This document shows positions 43,596 to 56,143 of a DNA stretch of 64,000 bases, one piece after another. The notes beneath the pieces are model-generated. The model saw only the letters and a list, made by a program, of their open reading frames with translations. It had not been told where the DNA came from and did not search any database. Each line of letters starts with the position of its first letter. Position 1 is the stretch's first letter. The position numbers and the translations under genes are program-made. Source of the stretch: Physcomitrium patens (taxonomy: Eukaryota; Streptophyta; Bryopsida; Funariales; Funariaceae); NCBI RefSeq assembly GCF_000002425.4, contig NC_037265.1, forward strand, positions 16,332,760 to 16,396,759, written 5' to 3'.

Positions 43596-45968
43596 ATAGA
43601 GAACAAAAATAAAAATTTTGAAGGAGCTTTAGGAGGAGTTTCTCGTAGGGGTTCTTCTAAAGGACAAGGTATGGATATGGATCCGTTTATTGCTATTATG
43701 TTTCAAGTCTTCTCATTATCAATGTAGCAACAGCAAAGCAATGATCGAAAGGAAGCTTTGGTAACCAAAGCATTGCAAGCAGTGGTCAATAAAATTGATC
43801 AATTTGATGGAAGGAATATTTCAAGGTATTTAAGATGTTATGTTCATGAAATGGAATTAAATCGAGTTTCTGAGAAAAAAATGGTTGAATTATTTAGACT
43901 TGCCACGATATCGGAGATAAGAGACCATATTATATCGATTACGGATCGTTATAGGAATTCATGGAAGGTTTTTTCACATGCATTAAAAGACGAATATTTC
44001 TTGGAAGATGCTGATCGCGTTACTAAGAAGCTGTTTCTAGAATGGACTGAACGGCCCAATAAGAATTTACAAGCAATAGAGCTACTAAGGGAATTTGAGA
44101 GGCAGTACTCTCAATTATCGAAGGTAGAAAAATTGACATTGGAGCCGAACAAAGTTGATCTATTTCTTCAAGCTGCTGATGAAGAATAGCAAGAGAAATT
44201 AGAACTCCTTCTTGAAGACAAAGAAGAATATGAAGGATTGACAAAAAAGTGGAAGAACGTTGAAGATGCGGTGGGGTTGCTTATAAAAAGAGAAAGGAGA
44301 AAGGATAGGAGCAATATTCCGAAAACAGTACAAGCACCCAAAGCTCCAGTACGTACAACACCACCAACAATGCCTACAGTTCAATCTTCGACATCCTTAT
44401 CAAAGAAAGCAGATATAGGAATGAAAGAAATTATACGAGGAATGCGAGATCTTCAAATCAAATTAGCAAGATTTGAAGAGAATACTTCTACAAACAATTT
44501 GAAGAATGTTTCAAAACAAGGATATGTACAAAGATGCATTTGGTGTGATGATGCTTCACACACTAGGAAAGATTGCAATGAATTTAATAATATGATATGG
44601 CAAGGAATTATTTGCTAGAAAGATGGGAAGATAGCATTAAAAGATAGGGAAGAACTTCTTCAAACCAATTTTGGCAAGGGAGGAATGAGAGCATTGATTC
44701 AAGATTACCTAAAAGAGCATGAAACAGCAGCACGAGAAAGTGCAAGTTATGGTGCTAGAATAGATGATGACCTTGGTGGAAGTACGGAAACTAGTGAGTT
44801 TTGGGCTTCTGCCGTTTCTACAATACAAGAAGGAAAATTACCTCAAGAAGCATTATTGAGGACTACAGCTATAATACGAGGTGCAATAGGTTGGGAGGAT
44901 CTTGTTGAGTCTCTTTCAGTTCATGCATATATTGCTAAGAGCCAACATGAAGCTTTGATGGAAGAAAAGAGACGAGGAAATTTTGATGATATAAGAGAAG
45001 GAAATTCTTCTAAGAGGCAAACTCGAGGAGACAAGGCTCGGAGGGCAGCTTCACAAGAATTTCTTGTAAAGGATACCTCAGCATCATTGGAAGAAAAAAT
45101 AAGAGAGACAAAAGATAAGGGCAAATCAATTGCTTATAAGCTACTTTCTGACATTGAAGCGGCAACAAATTTGAAAGGGGTATTAGAAGAACGTATATTA
45201 AATATTAAGGTAGAATTCACATTAAAAGAAGTTTTGGGAATTGCAAAGAAGGAGTTTCATGATGTTATCATTGACAGCATTAAGCGAAAGAGGCAATTAA
45301 TGGACGAAACTGGAATGAGTCATGCTATTGATGCAAGAATATATAAAGATGAAGAAGAGGTTGATATTAGTTACAAGCAACCAACAAATGAAAAGAATGG
45401 GTATAATCAACGAATATGTTTCGAAGATTATAGTGATAAGGAAATGGAAACTTTGAGCTATTATACTCGAAAGCATTGGACAAGGGCAACTACTGAGGTA
45501 TTGGTGAAAGTAGGAGATATAGAAGAACCAATTGTTGCTTTAGTCAACCATGGTTCTGAAATAAATCTTATGTCTAAAGATCTTTATACGAAGTAAAAAT
45601 GGCCAATTGATATGGAACATGGATGGACAATACGAGTAGCTAATAACACATGGGGCGAATTATATGGAGCTTGTCCAGATGTCAAAATTTGGATTGGAGA
45701 TGTTGCGACAAAGCAACATTTCTTTGTTCAAGATACAACATCTTATCCGTTGAGTTTAGGACAACCTTATATTACGGCAATACGAATGGAAACAAAAGTA
45801 TTTGACGATGGTTCTGCTTATGCAAGGGTACGGAGCGAAGATGGGAAGAAAGCTGTAGAATTTCTAACAGTACCTTCCAACCATGAACGGAATCGAGATA
45901 GGTTGAGGGAGAAACCATTGCCAAAGATTGTTGAAGGATTTAAGGATTTTGGGGAGGTACCTCTGTAA
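43596..45968 (+). pseudogene. B3 gag-protease
   Basis: The initiator reads ATA where B4 has ATG. Stops at 43725 (CAG to TAG), 44187-44189 (TTG to TAG), 44616-44618 (TGG to TAG) and about 45594 (CAA to TAA). The zinc knuckle CIWCDDASHTRKDC is intact. The protease motif reads VNHGSE, losing the catalytic Asp. The end is the usual GEVPL-TAA at 45966-45968. The 44187 and 44616 lesions are shared with B4. Confidence 0.88.
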
Positions 45969-48900
45969 AGTGAGATTATGGAGTTACAAAAGAGGATGTA
46001 CTTTCGTGAGATGAAGGTGCCTTTGATGCGAGTTTTATTGGTATATTGGAGAATGGAAATAATATGTATAAGAGAGTTGATGATTTTAAAAGAAAAGAAA
46101 GAAAAAGATTATATGATATTGAAGGATAATTATGCAAGTTAGGTACATTGCAAGATGATGAGAGGATTTTAGGTGTTTATGAAGAAAATGGACAGGAAGA
46201 TTCATTGGAATTGATTACATCTATTGGGTTAGGGGATAATGATAAGATTGTTGAGATTCATTCAAGAGAGGTTTATACCATACTTGAATCTTTTCAAGCA
46301 CCAGAAGTCACTATAGAGACGAGATATAAAACGGCAGATAAGAAGGTAAAGCCTGTTGCCAGACCATTACCAGAAGATTCTAAAGAAAAAATGGGAGAAG
46401 CATCAAAAGAAGCAAGTTTAAGAGATCCAATGAGAATTGGACATCAATTTACTAAAGAGACTTTTGAAGAATTGAAGATTGGTTCTGATGGTTCTTTATT
46501 GCCGGAGGAAATTACTTGCTTCAAAAAGATGTTGGCTAAACAAGGTAGATCGTTTGCCTTCGAATCTTATGAAATTGGGTGTATGGATCCGAATATTATA
46601 ATACCTATGGTTATCTTCACTGTATCATATGTACCTTGGAATCTAAGACTGATTCCAATACCGAGGGTACATTTATATAAATTGGTGAAACTATTAAAAG
46701 AAAAGATGAAGATGAAAATATTAGAACCCTCATTTGTGCCGTATTCTAGTCGATAGTTTATGGTACCTAAGAAGAATGGATCACTACGGTTTATTCAAGA
46801 TATGCAATCGGTGAATGTAGTAACTGTTAGGAATACAGGAATTGGACCTATTGTGGATGAATTTGCTAAGACGTTTGTAGAAAGGGTGATCTATTCAATA
46901 GGTGACTTGTATTCAGGTTATGATCAATTTCAACTTACCGAAGGAAATAGAGATATGATGACGATAAAGACACCATTTGGATTGGTTAGAATGTGCACTC
47001 TTCCTCAAGGCACGACCAATTCAGTTGTACATATGATGAACGGAATGAATAAAGAATTGAGAGATTTTATTTCAGAGAAGACTATGCCTTTTTTGGATGA
47101 TATTCCTATAAAAGGGTACAGAGAAGGAAACAAGAATGAAACTTTAGATAAGAGGGGCTGTCGCAAATATATTGTTGATCATATACAAGATTATGAAAAG
47201 ATTTTAACTCGGCTTGGAGAAGTTCATCTTATATTATCGGATATGAAGTCTATATTTGGAGTACAAGAGATTGTGATTGTTGAATATTTATGTAGATCTT
47301 ACGGAAGAAAACCAGATCCGACTAAGGTTGATACAATTGGAAGGATGAAAGAGGATTGTGAATCTTTAACAAAGGTTCGCAGATTTTTAGGTGCATGTGT
47401 ATTTTATCGAATCTAGATCCCTCATTTTGCTCACATAGCGGATCCATTATATGAACTATTACGCAAGGATTACCGATTTAAATGGGAAGAAAGGCATATT
47501 CAGGCAATGCAAAGATTGAAGAAATTATTGATGTCACCTCCAATATTGAGGAAAGTTGATTATAAGTGCAATAAACCAGTGATTCTTACTGTGGACGCTA
47601 GTCCAATTGCCATTGGGTGGGCTGTGGATCAAGATGATTCGAATGGGAGTAGATTTGCAGTTCGATTTGGGGCTAAAGTTTTAAGTATTCGTCAACAAGC
47701 ATATTCGCAAGTCAAAAGAGAACTTTGGGGAGTCGTTTCAGCTATGAAAGCTGAAAAGGACTATTTGATTGGGACAGTAGTAGTAATTGAAATAGATTGC
47801 TTGCCATTGCTTGGAATGATTATTAACTGTTCAATGCCAGATATTGCAATGTTGAGATGGATTACTTATATTAAGTCACTAAATCTAGAATTTAAGCATG
47901 TTACTGGGAAGGACAATTTAGTAGCAGACATGCTATCTCGAGCAAGATACAAAAGGGAGGACGAAATGGTTGAAGACATTGATGACGTCGGATTGAAATT
48001 CTATTCAATATCAAATCTCAATAGAGAAGACAAGCTATTTCTTGAAGAATCTTATGAAGGAGAATTATTGGATATTGGTCATTACTTGAATACCTTGACT
48101 AAGCACGAGAATTGGTCTATAGAAAAATTCAAACAAATAAGAAAAAAAGTATATGGATTTTTACTTCGAGATGGATTCTTAAAGAAAAGACCGAAGAAAG
48201 GAATTGGGATGCCACAACGAGTGATAGGCAAAAAGGAAGAAAGACTAAAATTATTAAAGGAGTTTCATGGTAGTTTATGGGCAGGGCATAGAGGAATCTG
48301 GGCTACTTTTGCTAAACTCAAGGAACGGTATTGGTGGAAAAATATGTATCGAGATGTGCTCTCATTTGTAGAGTCATGTGAAATCTGTCAATCGTATTCT
48401 AATATCCGACTCGAGATGGTCTTCATCCTACGTATCCTCTGGCTATTCATTTTAAATGGGTTGTTGATTTGGTTATTATGCCGGTTGGGTTATGGCAGAT
48501 GAGATATTTGGTTTTAGCTCGCGAAGATTTATCAAATCAAGTAGAAGGAAGAGCATTGAGGACAAAATCTATAGAAGAAATTTGTAGGTTTTTGCTTGAA
48601 GATGTCATTTGCCATTACGGATGCGTAGGAAAAATCACTGCAGATCGTGGAGAATTAAATGCACAAGAAGCTCGTAAGTTCTTTGAAAGATGTGGAGTTA
48701 AACTATCACTGACTACTGCTTATAATCCGGAAGGGAATGCAAAAAGTGAACGTGGTCACCCATCGATTGTGAAAGCATTAGTTAAAGCTTGTAATGGGAA
48801 AGTTAAAGAGTGGCCACGGCTTTTGTCATTTGCATTATGGGCTGATCGAACAACACATAGTTCGGTGACAGGATATATGCCAGTAGAACTTATGATAGGT

Positions 48901-49410
48901 ACTCACTTGGAGTATGCTACCATGGGAAGATGGATTGAGAAGAGAAGAACTTCTGGCTATTAGGATTCGACAATTGGAGCAAAGATCGGAAGATGTGCAA
49001 ATAGCATTGGAAAGGTTAAAAGAGCAAGGTTATAAAATAAGGCACGATTTGATAAGCAACATCAATTGAGACCTAAAGCAATCGAGGAAGGTGACTGGGT
49101 ACTTATTTATGACAATAGTCTGGATAATCAACATCGTATTTTGCAAAAATTTTCAAAACGTTGGTTTAGACCATATGTGGTAACAACTGTTCATGATAAT
49201 GTGACTTATTCATTACGGGAGTTAGATGGTACAAAATTGAAAATACCAATTGCAGGGAAGCAAGTAAAAATATTTAAACAAAGACATGCGGAGATGAATA
49301 TGGAAGACCTTAATGAAGGTATAGAGATTCCATTGCAAGAAGATGAAAGTGATTTGGATAATGAAGGTAACAAAGACAAACTGGATAAAGACGTAGAAAA
49401 TATATTATAA
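45969..49410 (+). pseudogene. B3 pol
   Basis: RT with MPFLDDIPIKG, RNase H with LTVDASPIAIGWAV, and integrase with HGSLWAGHRG...CEICQ and TADRGELNAQEARKFFERCG...SERGHPS. Lesions: TAA 46127-46129, TAG near 46754 (TGG), TAG 47414-47416 (TGG), a 1-nt deletion at 48410/48411, a 32-nt deletion at about 48900 bounded by AGGT repeats, and TAA 49033-49035. The first, third, fourth and last are also in B4. The frame ends with the acidic tail at 49410. Confidence 0.88.
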
Positions 49411-49441
49411 ATCAAATAGCAATTCGGTAAATTGGTTCATA

Positions 49442-49445
49442 CCGG
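49442..49445. repeat. Target duplication of B4, left copy (CCGG)
   Basis: Partner at 57525-57528 reads TCGA, two transitions away. The original site CATACCGGAGGATG is seen in B1 and B4. Confidence 0.65.
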
Positions 49446-50877
49446 TGTCGTGTTGTAACACGAATATACCTTGTAAATATAAAGAAAAGGGGACTTTTAT
49501 TAATGTTCAGTTACTTCGAATATTGGGAGCAACGACCAACTCTAGTGCAAATACTGAGTGGCCAGGTTCAGTCACCCCGTTATAGTCAGCCAGGGCATAC
49601 TGAAATGCTCCGTTCGATTCCAATAACGGGAGTCAGCAGGAAGAAAAAGGACCAATTCACACGACGGGTGAGCTTGGTTCGAAGAGCCAATTGGATCCAA
49701 TTTCAAGAATCCAATCCGGGTCCTCTTACCCAATATGAGACCTGTATTGGTCGGGCAACCCAATGCAGTCTAGTTACGGGAACATCCAGGTTACTACGGG
49801 CATCTTACCCAATATGAGACCTGCATTAGTTGGGCAATCTAATGCAGTCTAATTACGGGAAAATCCAGGTCTTACTATGGGCCTCAGCCAGTCTGACACG
49901 AAGGACCAATTTGATCCAATTACGGGAACATCCAGGTTACTATGGGCATCTTACCCAATATGAGATCTGAATTGGTCAAACGACTCAATGTGGACCTGAG
50001 TACAGGGTTTCGATTCTGTTTCAGGCTGTTCTATTCTCTATGCCGTTTCAAGGAAGGTTATTTTCGATAAATAGATCTTTTAAAGGTAAAAACGGAGGAG
50101 AAAGCTTTGACGGCGAGAGCCAATTTCAGATCTAAGCTCTGACGATGGGAGCCAATTCCGGATCCAAGACCAAAGATTGAAGAAATTCAAAGGATAAGGT
50201 TAGGGGGAGAATAAGATTAAGGGGGTTTTTTTTTCAGATAGGGGGGGTTTTTTGGATCAAAGAGCTAGCTTCAAGCTCTTTGTAAGGTTACTAGTTCGGT
50301 TTCATTGGAGGTTTTTGAAGATCAAGGGGATTGGAGAGGAGCTTCATGCTTCGAGTCGGGGAAGAAAAGACGGAGAATTGGATTTTTCTTCTTCATAGAG
50401 TTTTGGGAAGACTGAGGCAATCGTTGCTGAAGACAGTGTTGTAATGGTGAATCCAGATTTTTTTTAATGAAGAGGGTTTGATTACTCTTGACTATTTTGT
50501 GAAATCGAGTTACGTCTGTGATTGAAGGATTAAAAGGGTGTCTATAGGATTGAGTATGTGGAGTGAATGAAATTTATTGGGTTAATCTAACAAGACAGTC
50601 AGTGGATACAAGATCGTAAGTACAAAGCGGTATCGGAGATTAGCAGATTGGGTTGTTCAGGGTTCTCTGTAACGTCTAGAGACCTACCCGCTGGGGCAAA
50701 AAGGACTTCGACAAGCAGTCGAAGGGCATCCGTATAGATTTACGGTGTATTCATGCAGTCGTTTATATTCCAGTAGTCAAAAACTGATAGACTGCTTAAC
50801 TATTGGCGAATCTCCATACTACCTTCTACAGCTAGACGTCTGGCGCGTTCTCGAGCAGGAAAGCACGTAATACGATA
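49446..50877 (+). repeat. B4 5' LTR (1432 bp)
   Basis: TGTCGTG start; the end reads TACGATA where other copies have TACGACA. No polypurine tract precedes it, as expected for a 5' LTR. Internal repeat units of the CTTACCCAATATGAGA type start at 49725, 49804 and 49950. Confidence 0.9.
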
Positions 50878-50881
50878 AAAG

Positions 50882-50899
50882 TGGTGAACGTGATGTGAA
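50882..50899 (+). other. Primer-binding site of B4 (tRNA-Trp)
   Basis: TGGTGAACGTGATGTGAA; mismatches to the consensus are confined to the middle. Confidence 0.75.
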
Positions 50900-50947
50900 A
50901 GCTTGAGGTGGAAGGTATTGAATTTCAGTTGATTTTATCTTTATTAT

Positions 50948-52606
50948 ATGAAAAACGAAAATAAAAATTTTGAAGGATTTTTGGGAGGAGTTTCTGGTGA
51001 GGATTCTTCTAAAGTACAAGGTATGCACATGGATCCGTCTATTGCTAGTATGTTTCAAGCCTTCTCATTATCAATGCAGCAACAGCAAAGCAATGATCGA
51101 AAGGAAGCTTTGGCAACCAAAGCATTGCAAGCAGTGGTTAATAAAATTGATCAATTTGATGGGAGGAATATTTCAAAGTATTTAAGATGTTATGTTCGTG
51201 AAATGGAATTAAATCGGGTTTTTGAGAAGAAAATGGTTGCACTATTTGGACTTGCCACGATACCGGAGATAAGAGATGTTATTACATCGATTACGGATCG
51301 TTATGGGAATTCTTGGGAGGATTTTTCACATGCATTGAAAGACGAATATTTCTTGGAAGATGCTGATCGCGTTACTAAGAAGCTATTTCTGGGATGGATT
51401 GAACGGCCCAATAAGAATTTGCAAGTAATAGAGCTACTAAGGGAATTTGAGAGGCAGTACTCTCAATTATCGAAGGTAGAAAAATTGACATTGGAGCCGA
51501 ACAAAGTTGATCTATTTCTTCAAGCTGCTGATGAAGAATAGCAAGGGAAATTAGAACTCCTTCTTGAAGACAAAGAAGAAGATGAAGGATTGACAAAAAA
51601 GTGGAAGAACGTTGAAGATGCGGTGGGGTTGCTTATAAAAAGAGAAAGGAGAAAGGATAGGAGCAATATTCCAAAAATAGTACAAGCACCCAAATCTCCA
51701 ATACGTACAACACCACCAAAATACCTACAGTTCAATCTTCGACATCCTTATCAAAGAAAGCAGATATGGGGATGGAAGAAATTATACAAGGAATGCGAGA
51801 TCTTCAAATCAAATTGGCAAGACTTGAAGAGAATACTTCTCTAAACAATTCGAAGAATGTTTCAAAACAAGGATATGTACAAAGATGCATTTGGTGTGAT
51901 AATGCTTCACACACTAGAAAAGATTGCAATGAATTTAATAATATGATACGGCAGGGAATTATTTGCTAGAAAGATGGGAAGATAGCATTGAAAGATAGGG
52001 ATGATCTTCTTCAAACCAATTTTGGCAAGGGAGGAATGAGAGCATTGATTCAAGATTACCTAAAAGAGCATGAAACAGCAGCACGAGAAAGTGCAAGTTA
52101 TGGTGCTAGAGTAGATGATGAAATTAGTGGAAGTACGGAAACTAGTGCGTTTTGGGCTTCTGCCGTTTCTGCAATGCAAGAAGGGAAATTACCTCGAGAA
52201 GCATTATTGAGAACTGCAGCTACTATACGAGGTAGAACAGGTTGGGAGGATCATGTTGAGTCTCTTTCAGTTCATGCATATATTGCTAAGAGCCAACATA
52301 AAGCCTTGATGGAAGAAAAGAGACGAGGAAATCCGAATTTTGACATCTCGACAACATTTCTTTATTCAAGATACAACGTCTTATCCGTTGATTTTAGGAC
52401 AACCTTATATTACGGCAACACGGATGGAAACAAAAGTACTTGACGATGGTTCTGCTTATGCAAGGGTACAAAGCGAAGATGGGAAGAAAGCTGTAGAATT
52501 TCTAACAGTACCTCCCAACCATGAACGGAATCGAGATAGGTTGAGGGAGAAACCATTGCCAAATATTGTTGAAGGATTTAAGGATTTTGGGGAGGTACCA
52601 CTGTAA
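50948..52606 (+). pseudogene. B4 gag-protease with internal deletion
   Basis: ATG at 50948; open 197 codons to TAG 51539-51541, then TAG 51967-51969, both shared with B3. The zinc knuckle is CIWCDNASHTRKDC. Near 52330 about 0.7 kb, including the Lys/Glu-rich region and the protease active site, is missing. The joint contains a short inverted piece (see findings). The frame resumes at the QHFFIQDTTSYPLILGQPYI protease segment and ends PL-TAA at 52604-52606. Confidence 0.87.
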
Positions 52607-55600
52607 AGCGAGATTATGGAGGTACAAAAGAGGATGTACTTTCGTGAGATGAAGGTGCCTTTGATGCGAGTTTTATTGGTATATTGGAGAATGGAAATAA
52701 TATGTATAAGAAAGTTGATGATTTTAAAAGATAAGAAAGAAAAAGATTATATGATATTGAAGGATAATTATGCAAGTTAGGTACATTGCAAGATGATGAG
52801 AGGATTTTAGGTGTTTATGAAGAAAATGGACTGGAAGATTCATTGGAATTGATTACATCTATTGGGTTAGGGGATAATGATAAGATTGTTGAGATTCATT
52901 CAAGAGAGGTTTATACCATACTTGAATCTTTTCAAGCACCAGAAGTCACTATAGAGACGAGATATAAAACGGCAGATAAGAAGGTAAAGCCTGTTGTTGG
53001 ACCATTACCAGAAGATTCTAAAGAACAAATGGGAGAAGCATCAAAAGAAGCAAGTTTAAGAGATCCAATGAGTATTGGACATCAGTTTACTAAAGAGACT
53101 TTTGAAGAATTGAAGATTGGTTCTAATGGTTCTTTATTGCCGGAGGAAATTACTTGCTTCAAAAAGATGTTGGCTAAACAAGGTAGATTGTTTGCCTTCG
53201 AATGTCATGAAATTGGGTGTGTAGATCCAAATACTATAACACCTATGGTTATCTTCACAGTACCACATGTACCTTGGAATCTAAGACCGATTCCAGTACT
53301 GAGGGCACATTTACCTAAATTGGTGAAACTATTAAAAGAAAAGATATAGATGAAAATATTGGAACCTTCATTTGCGCCATATTCTAGTCGATGGTTTACG
53401 GTACCTAAGAAGAATGGTTCACTACAGTTTATTCAAGATATGCAACCGGTGAATGCAGTAACTATCAGGAATGCAAGAATTGGGCCTATTGTGGATGAAT
53501 TTGTTGAGGCGTTTGCTGGAAGGGCGATCTATTTAATGGGTGACTTGTATTCAGGTTATGATCAATTTCAACTTGCCGAAGGAAATAGAGATATGACAAC
53601 AATGAGGACACCACTTGGATTGGTTAGAATGTGCACTCTTCCTCAAGGCGCGACCAACTCAGTTGCGCATATGATGAATGGGATGAATAAGGTATTGAGA
53701 GATTTTATTCCGGAAAAGACTATGCCTTTTCTGGATGATGTTCCTATAAAAGGGTGCAGAGAAGGAGACAAGGATGAAACTTTAGATACGAGGGGGTGTC
53801 GCAAATATGTTGTTGATCATATACAAGATTGTGAAAAGATTTTAACTCGGCTTGGAGAAGTTTATCTTACATTATCCGGTATGAAGTCCGTATTTGGAGT
53901 ACGAGAGGTTGTAATTGTTGGACATTTATGTGGATCTTACGGAAGAAAACCAGATCCGACCAAAGTTGATGCAATTGGAATGATGAAAGAGGATTGTAAT
54001 TCCTTAAGAGAGGTTCGCAGGTTTTTGGATGCATGTGTATTTTATCGAATCTAGATCCCTCATTTTGCTCACATAGCGGATCCATTATATGAACTATTAT
54101 GCAAGGATTACCGATTTAAATGGGAAGAAAGGCATATTCAGGCAATGCAAAGATTGAAGAAATTATTGATGTCACCTCCAATATTGAGGAAAGTTGATTA
54201 TAAGTGTAATAAACCAGTGATTCTTACTGTGGACGCTAGTCCAATTGCCATTGGGTGGGTTGTGGATCAAGATGATTCGAATGGGAGTAGATTTGCAGTT
54301 CGATTTGGGGCTAAAGTTTTAAGTATTCGTCAACAAGCATATTCGCAAGTCAAAAGAAAACTTTGGGGAGTCGTTTCAGCTATGAAAGCTGAAAAGGACT
54401 ATTTGATTGAGACAGTAGTAGTAATTGAAACAGATTGCTTGCCATTGCTTGGAATGATTATTAACTGTTCAATGCCAGATATTGCAATGTTGAGATGGAT
54501 TACTTATATTAAGTCACTAAATCCAGAATTTAAGCATGTTACTGGGAAGGACAATTTAGTAGCAAACATGCTATCTCGAGCAAGATACAAAAGGGAGGAC
54601 GAAATGGTTGAAGACATTGATGACGTCGGATTGAAATTCTATTCAATATCAAATCTCAATAGAGAAAACAAGCTATTTCTTGAAGAATCTTATGAAGGAG
54701 AATTATTGGATATTGGTCATTACTTGAATACCTTGACTAAGCACGGGAATTGGTCTATAGAAAAATTCAAATAAATAAGAAAAAAAGTATATGGATTTTT
54801 ACTTCGAGATGGATTCTTAAAGAAAAGACCGAAGAAAGGAATTGGGATGCCACAACGAGTGATAGGCAAAAAGGAAGAAAGACTAAAATTATTAAAGGAG
54901 TTTCATGGTAGTTTATGGGCAGGGCATAGAGGAATCTGGGCTACTTTTGCTAAACTCAAGGAACGGTATTGGTGGAAAAATATGTATCGAGATGTGCTCT
55001 CATTTGTAGAGTCATGTGAAATCTGTCAATCGTATTCTAATATCCGACTCGAGATGGTCTTCATCCTACGTATCCTCTGGCTATTCATTTTAAATGGGTT
55101 GTTGATTTGGTTATTATGCCGGTTGGGTTATGGCAGATGAGATATTTGGTTTTAGCTCGCGAAGATTTATCAAATCAAGTAGAAGGAAGAGCATTGAGGA
55201 CAAAATCTATAGAAGAAATTTGTAGGTTTTTGCTTGAAGATGTCATTTGCCATTACGGATGCGTAGGAAAAATCACTGCAGATCGTGGAGAATTAAATGC
55301 ACAAGAAGCTCGTAAGTTCTTTGAAAGATGTGGAGTTAAACTATCACTGACTACTGCTTATAATCCGGAAGGGAATGCAAAAAGCGAACGTGGTCACCCA
55401 TCGATTGTGAAAGCATTAGTTAAAGCTTGTAATGGGAAAGTTAAAAAGTGGCCACGGCTTTTGTCATTTGCATTATGGGCTGATCGAACAACACATAGTT
55501 CGGTGACAGGATATATGCCAGTAGAACTTATGACAGGTCAAAAACCAATTATGCCGATTGAAGAAAAGGTACTTACTTGGAGTATGCTACCATGGAAAGA

Positions 55601-56081
55601 TGGATTGACAAGAGAAGAACTTCTGACTATTAGGATTCGACAATTGGAGCAAAGAACGGAAGATGTCCAGATAGCATTGGGAAGGTTAAAAAGAACAAGG
55701 TTATAAAACAAGGCACGATTCGATAAGCAACATCGATTGAGACCTAAAGCAATTGAAGAAGGTGATTGGGTACTTATTTATGATAGTAGTCTAGACAACT
55801 AATATAGCACTTTATGGAAGTTTTTAAATTGTTGATTTAGACCGTATGTGGTAATAACTGTTCATGATAATGCGACTTACTCATTACGGGAGTTAGATGG
55901 TACAAAATTGAAAATACCAATTGCAGGGAAGCGAGTAAAAATATTTAAACGAAGACACGTGGAGATGAATATGGAAGACCTTAATGAAGGTATTGAGATT
56001 CCGCAGCAAGAAGATGAAAGTGATATGGATAATGAAGGTGACGAAGACGAACAGGACAAAGATGTAGACGATATATTCTGA
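52607..56081 (+). pseudogene. B4 pol
   Basis: Complete set of domains. RT has PYSSRWFTVPKKNGSL and MPFLDDVPIKG (53350-54054). RNase H is at 54145-54774. The HHCC finger is at 54847-55060. The integrase core has TADRGELNAQEAR...SERGHPS at 55107-55706. Shared lesions with B3: TAA 52765-52767, TAG 54052-54054, a 1-nt deletion at 55048/55049 and TAA 55704-55706. Private lesions: TAA near 52729, TAG at 53347-53349, TAA at about 54772 and TAA near 55799. The acidic C-terminus ends at 56081. Confidence 0.88.
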
Positions 56082-56130
56082 ATCAAACAGCAATTGGGTA
56101 AATTGGTGCATACCGGAGGATGCACAGGTT

Positions 56131-56143
56131 CAGAGGGGGTAGA
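56131..56143 (+). other. Polypurine tract of B4
   Basis: CAGAGGGGGTAGA directly before the 3' LTR. Confidence 0.85.
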
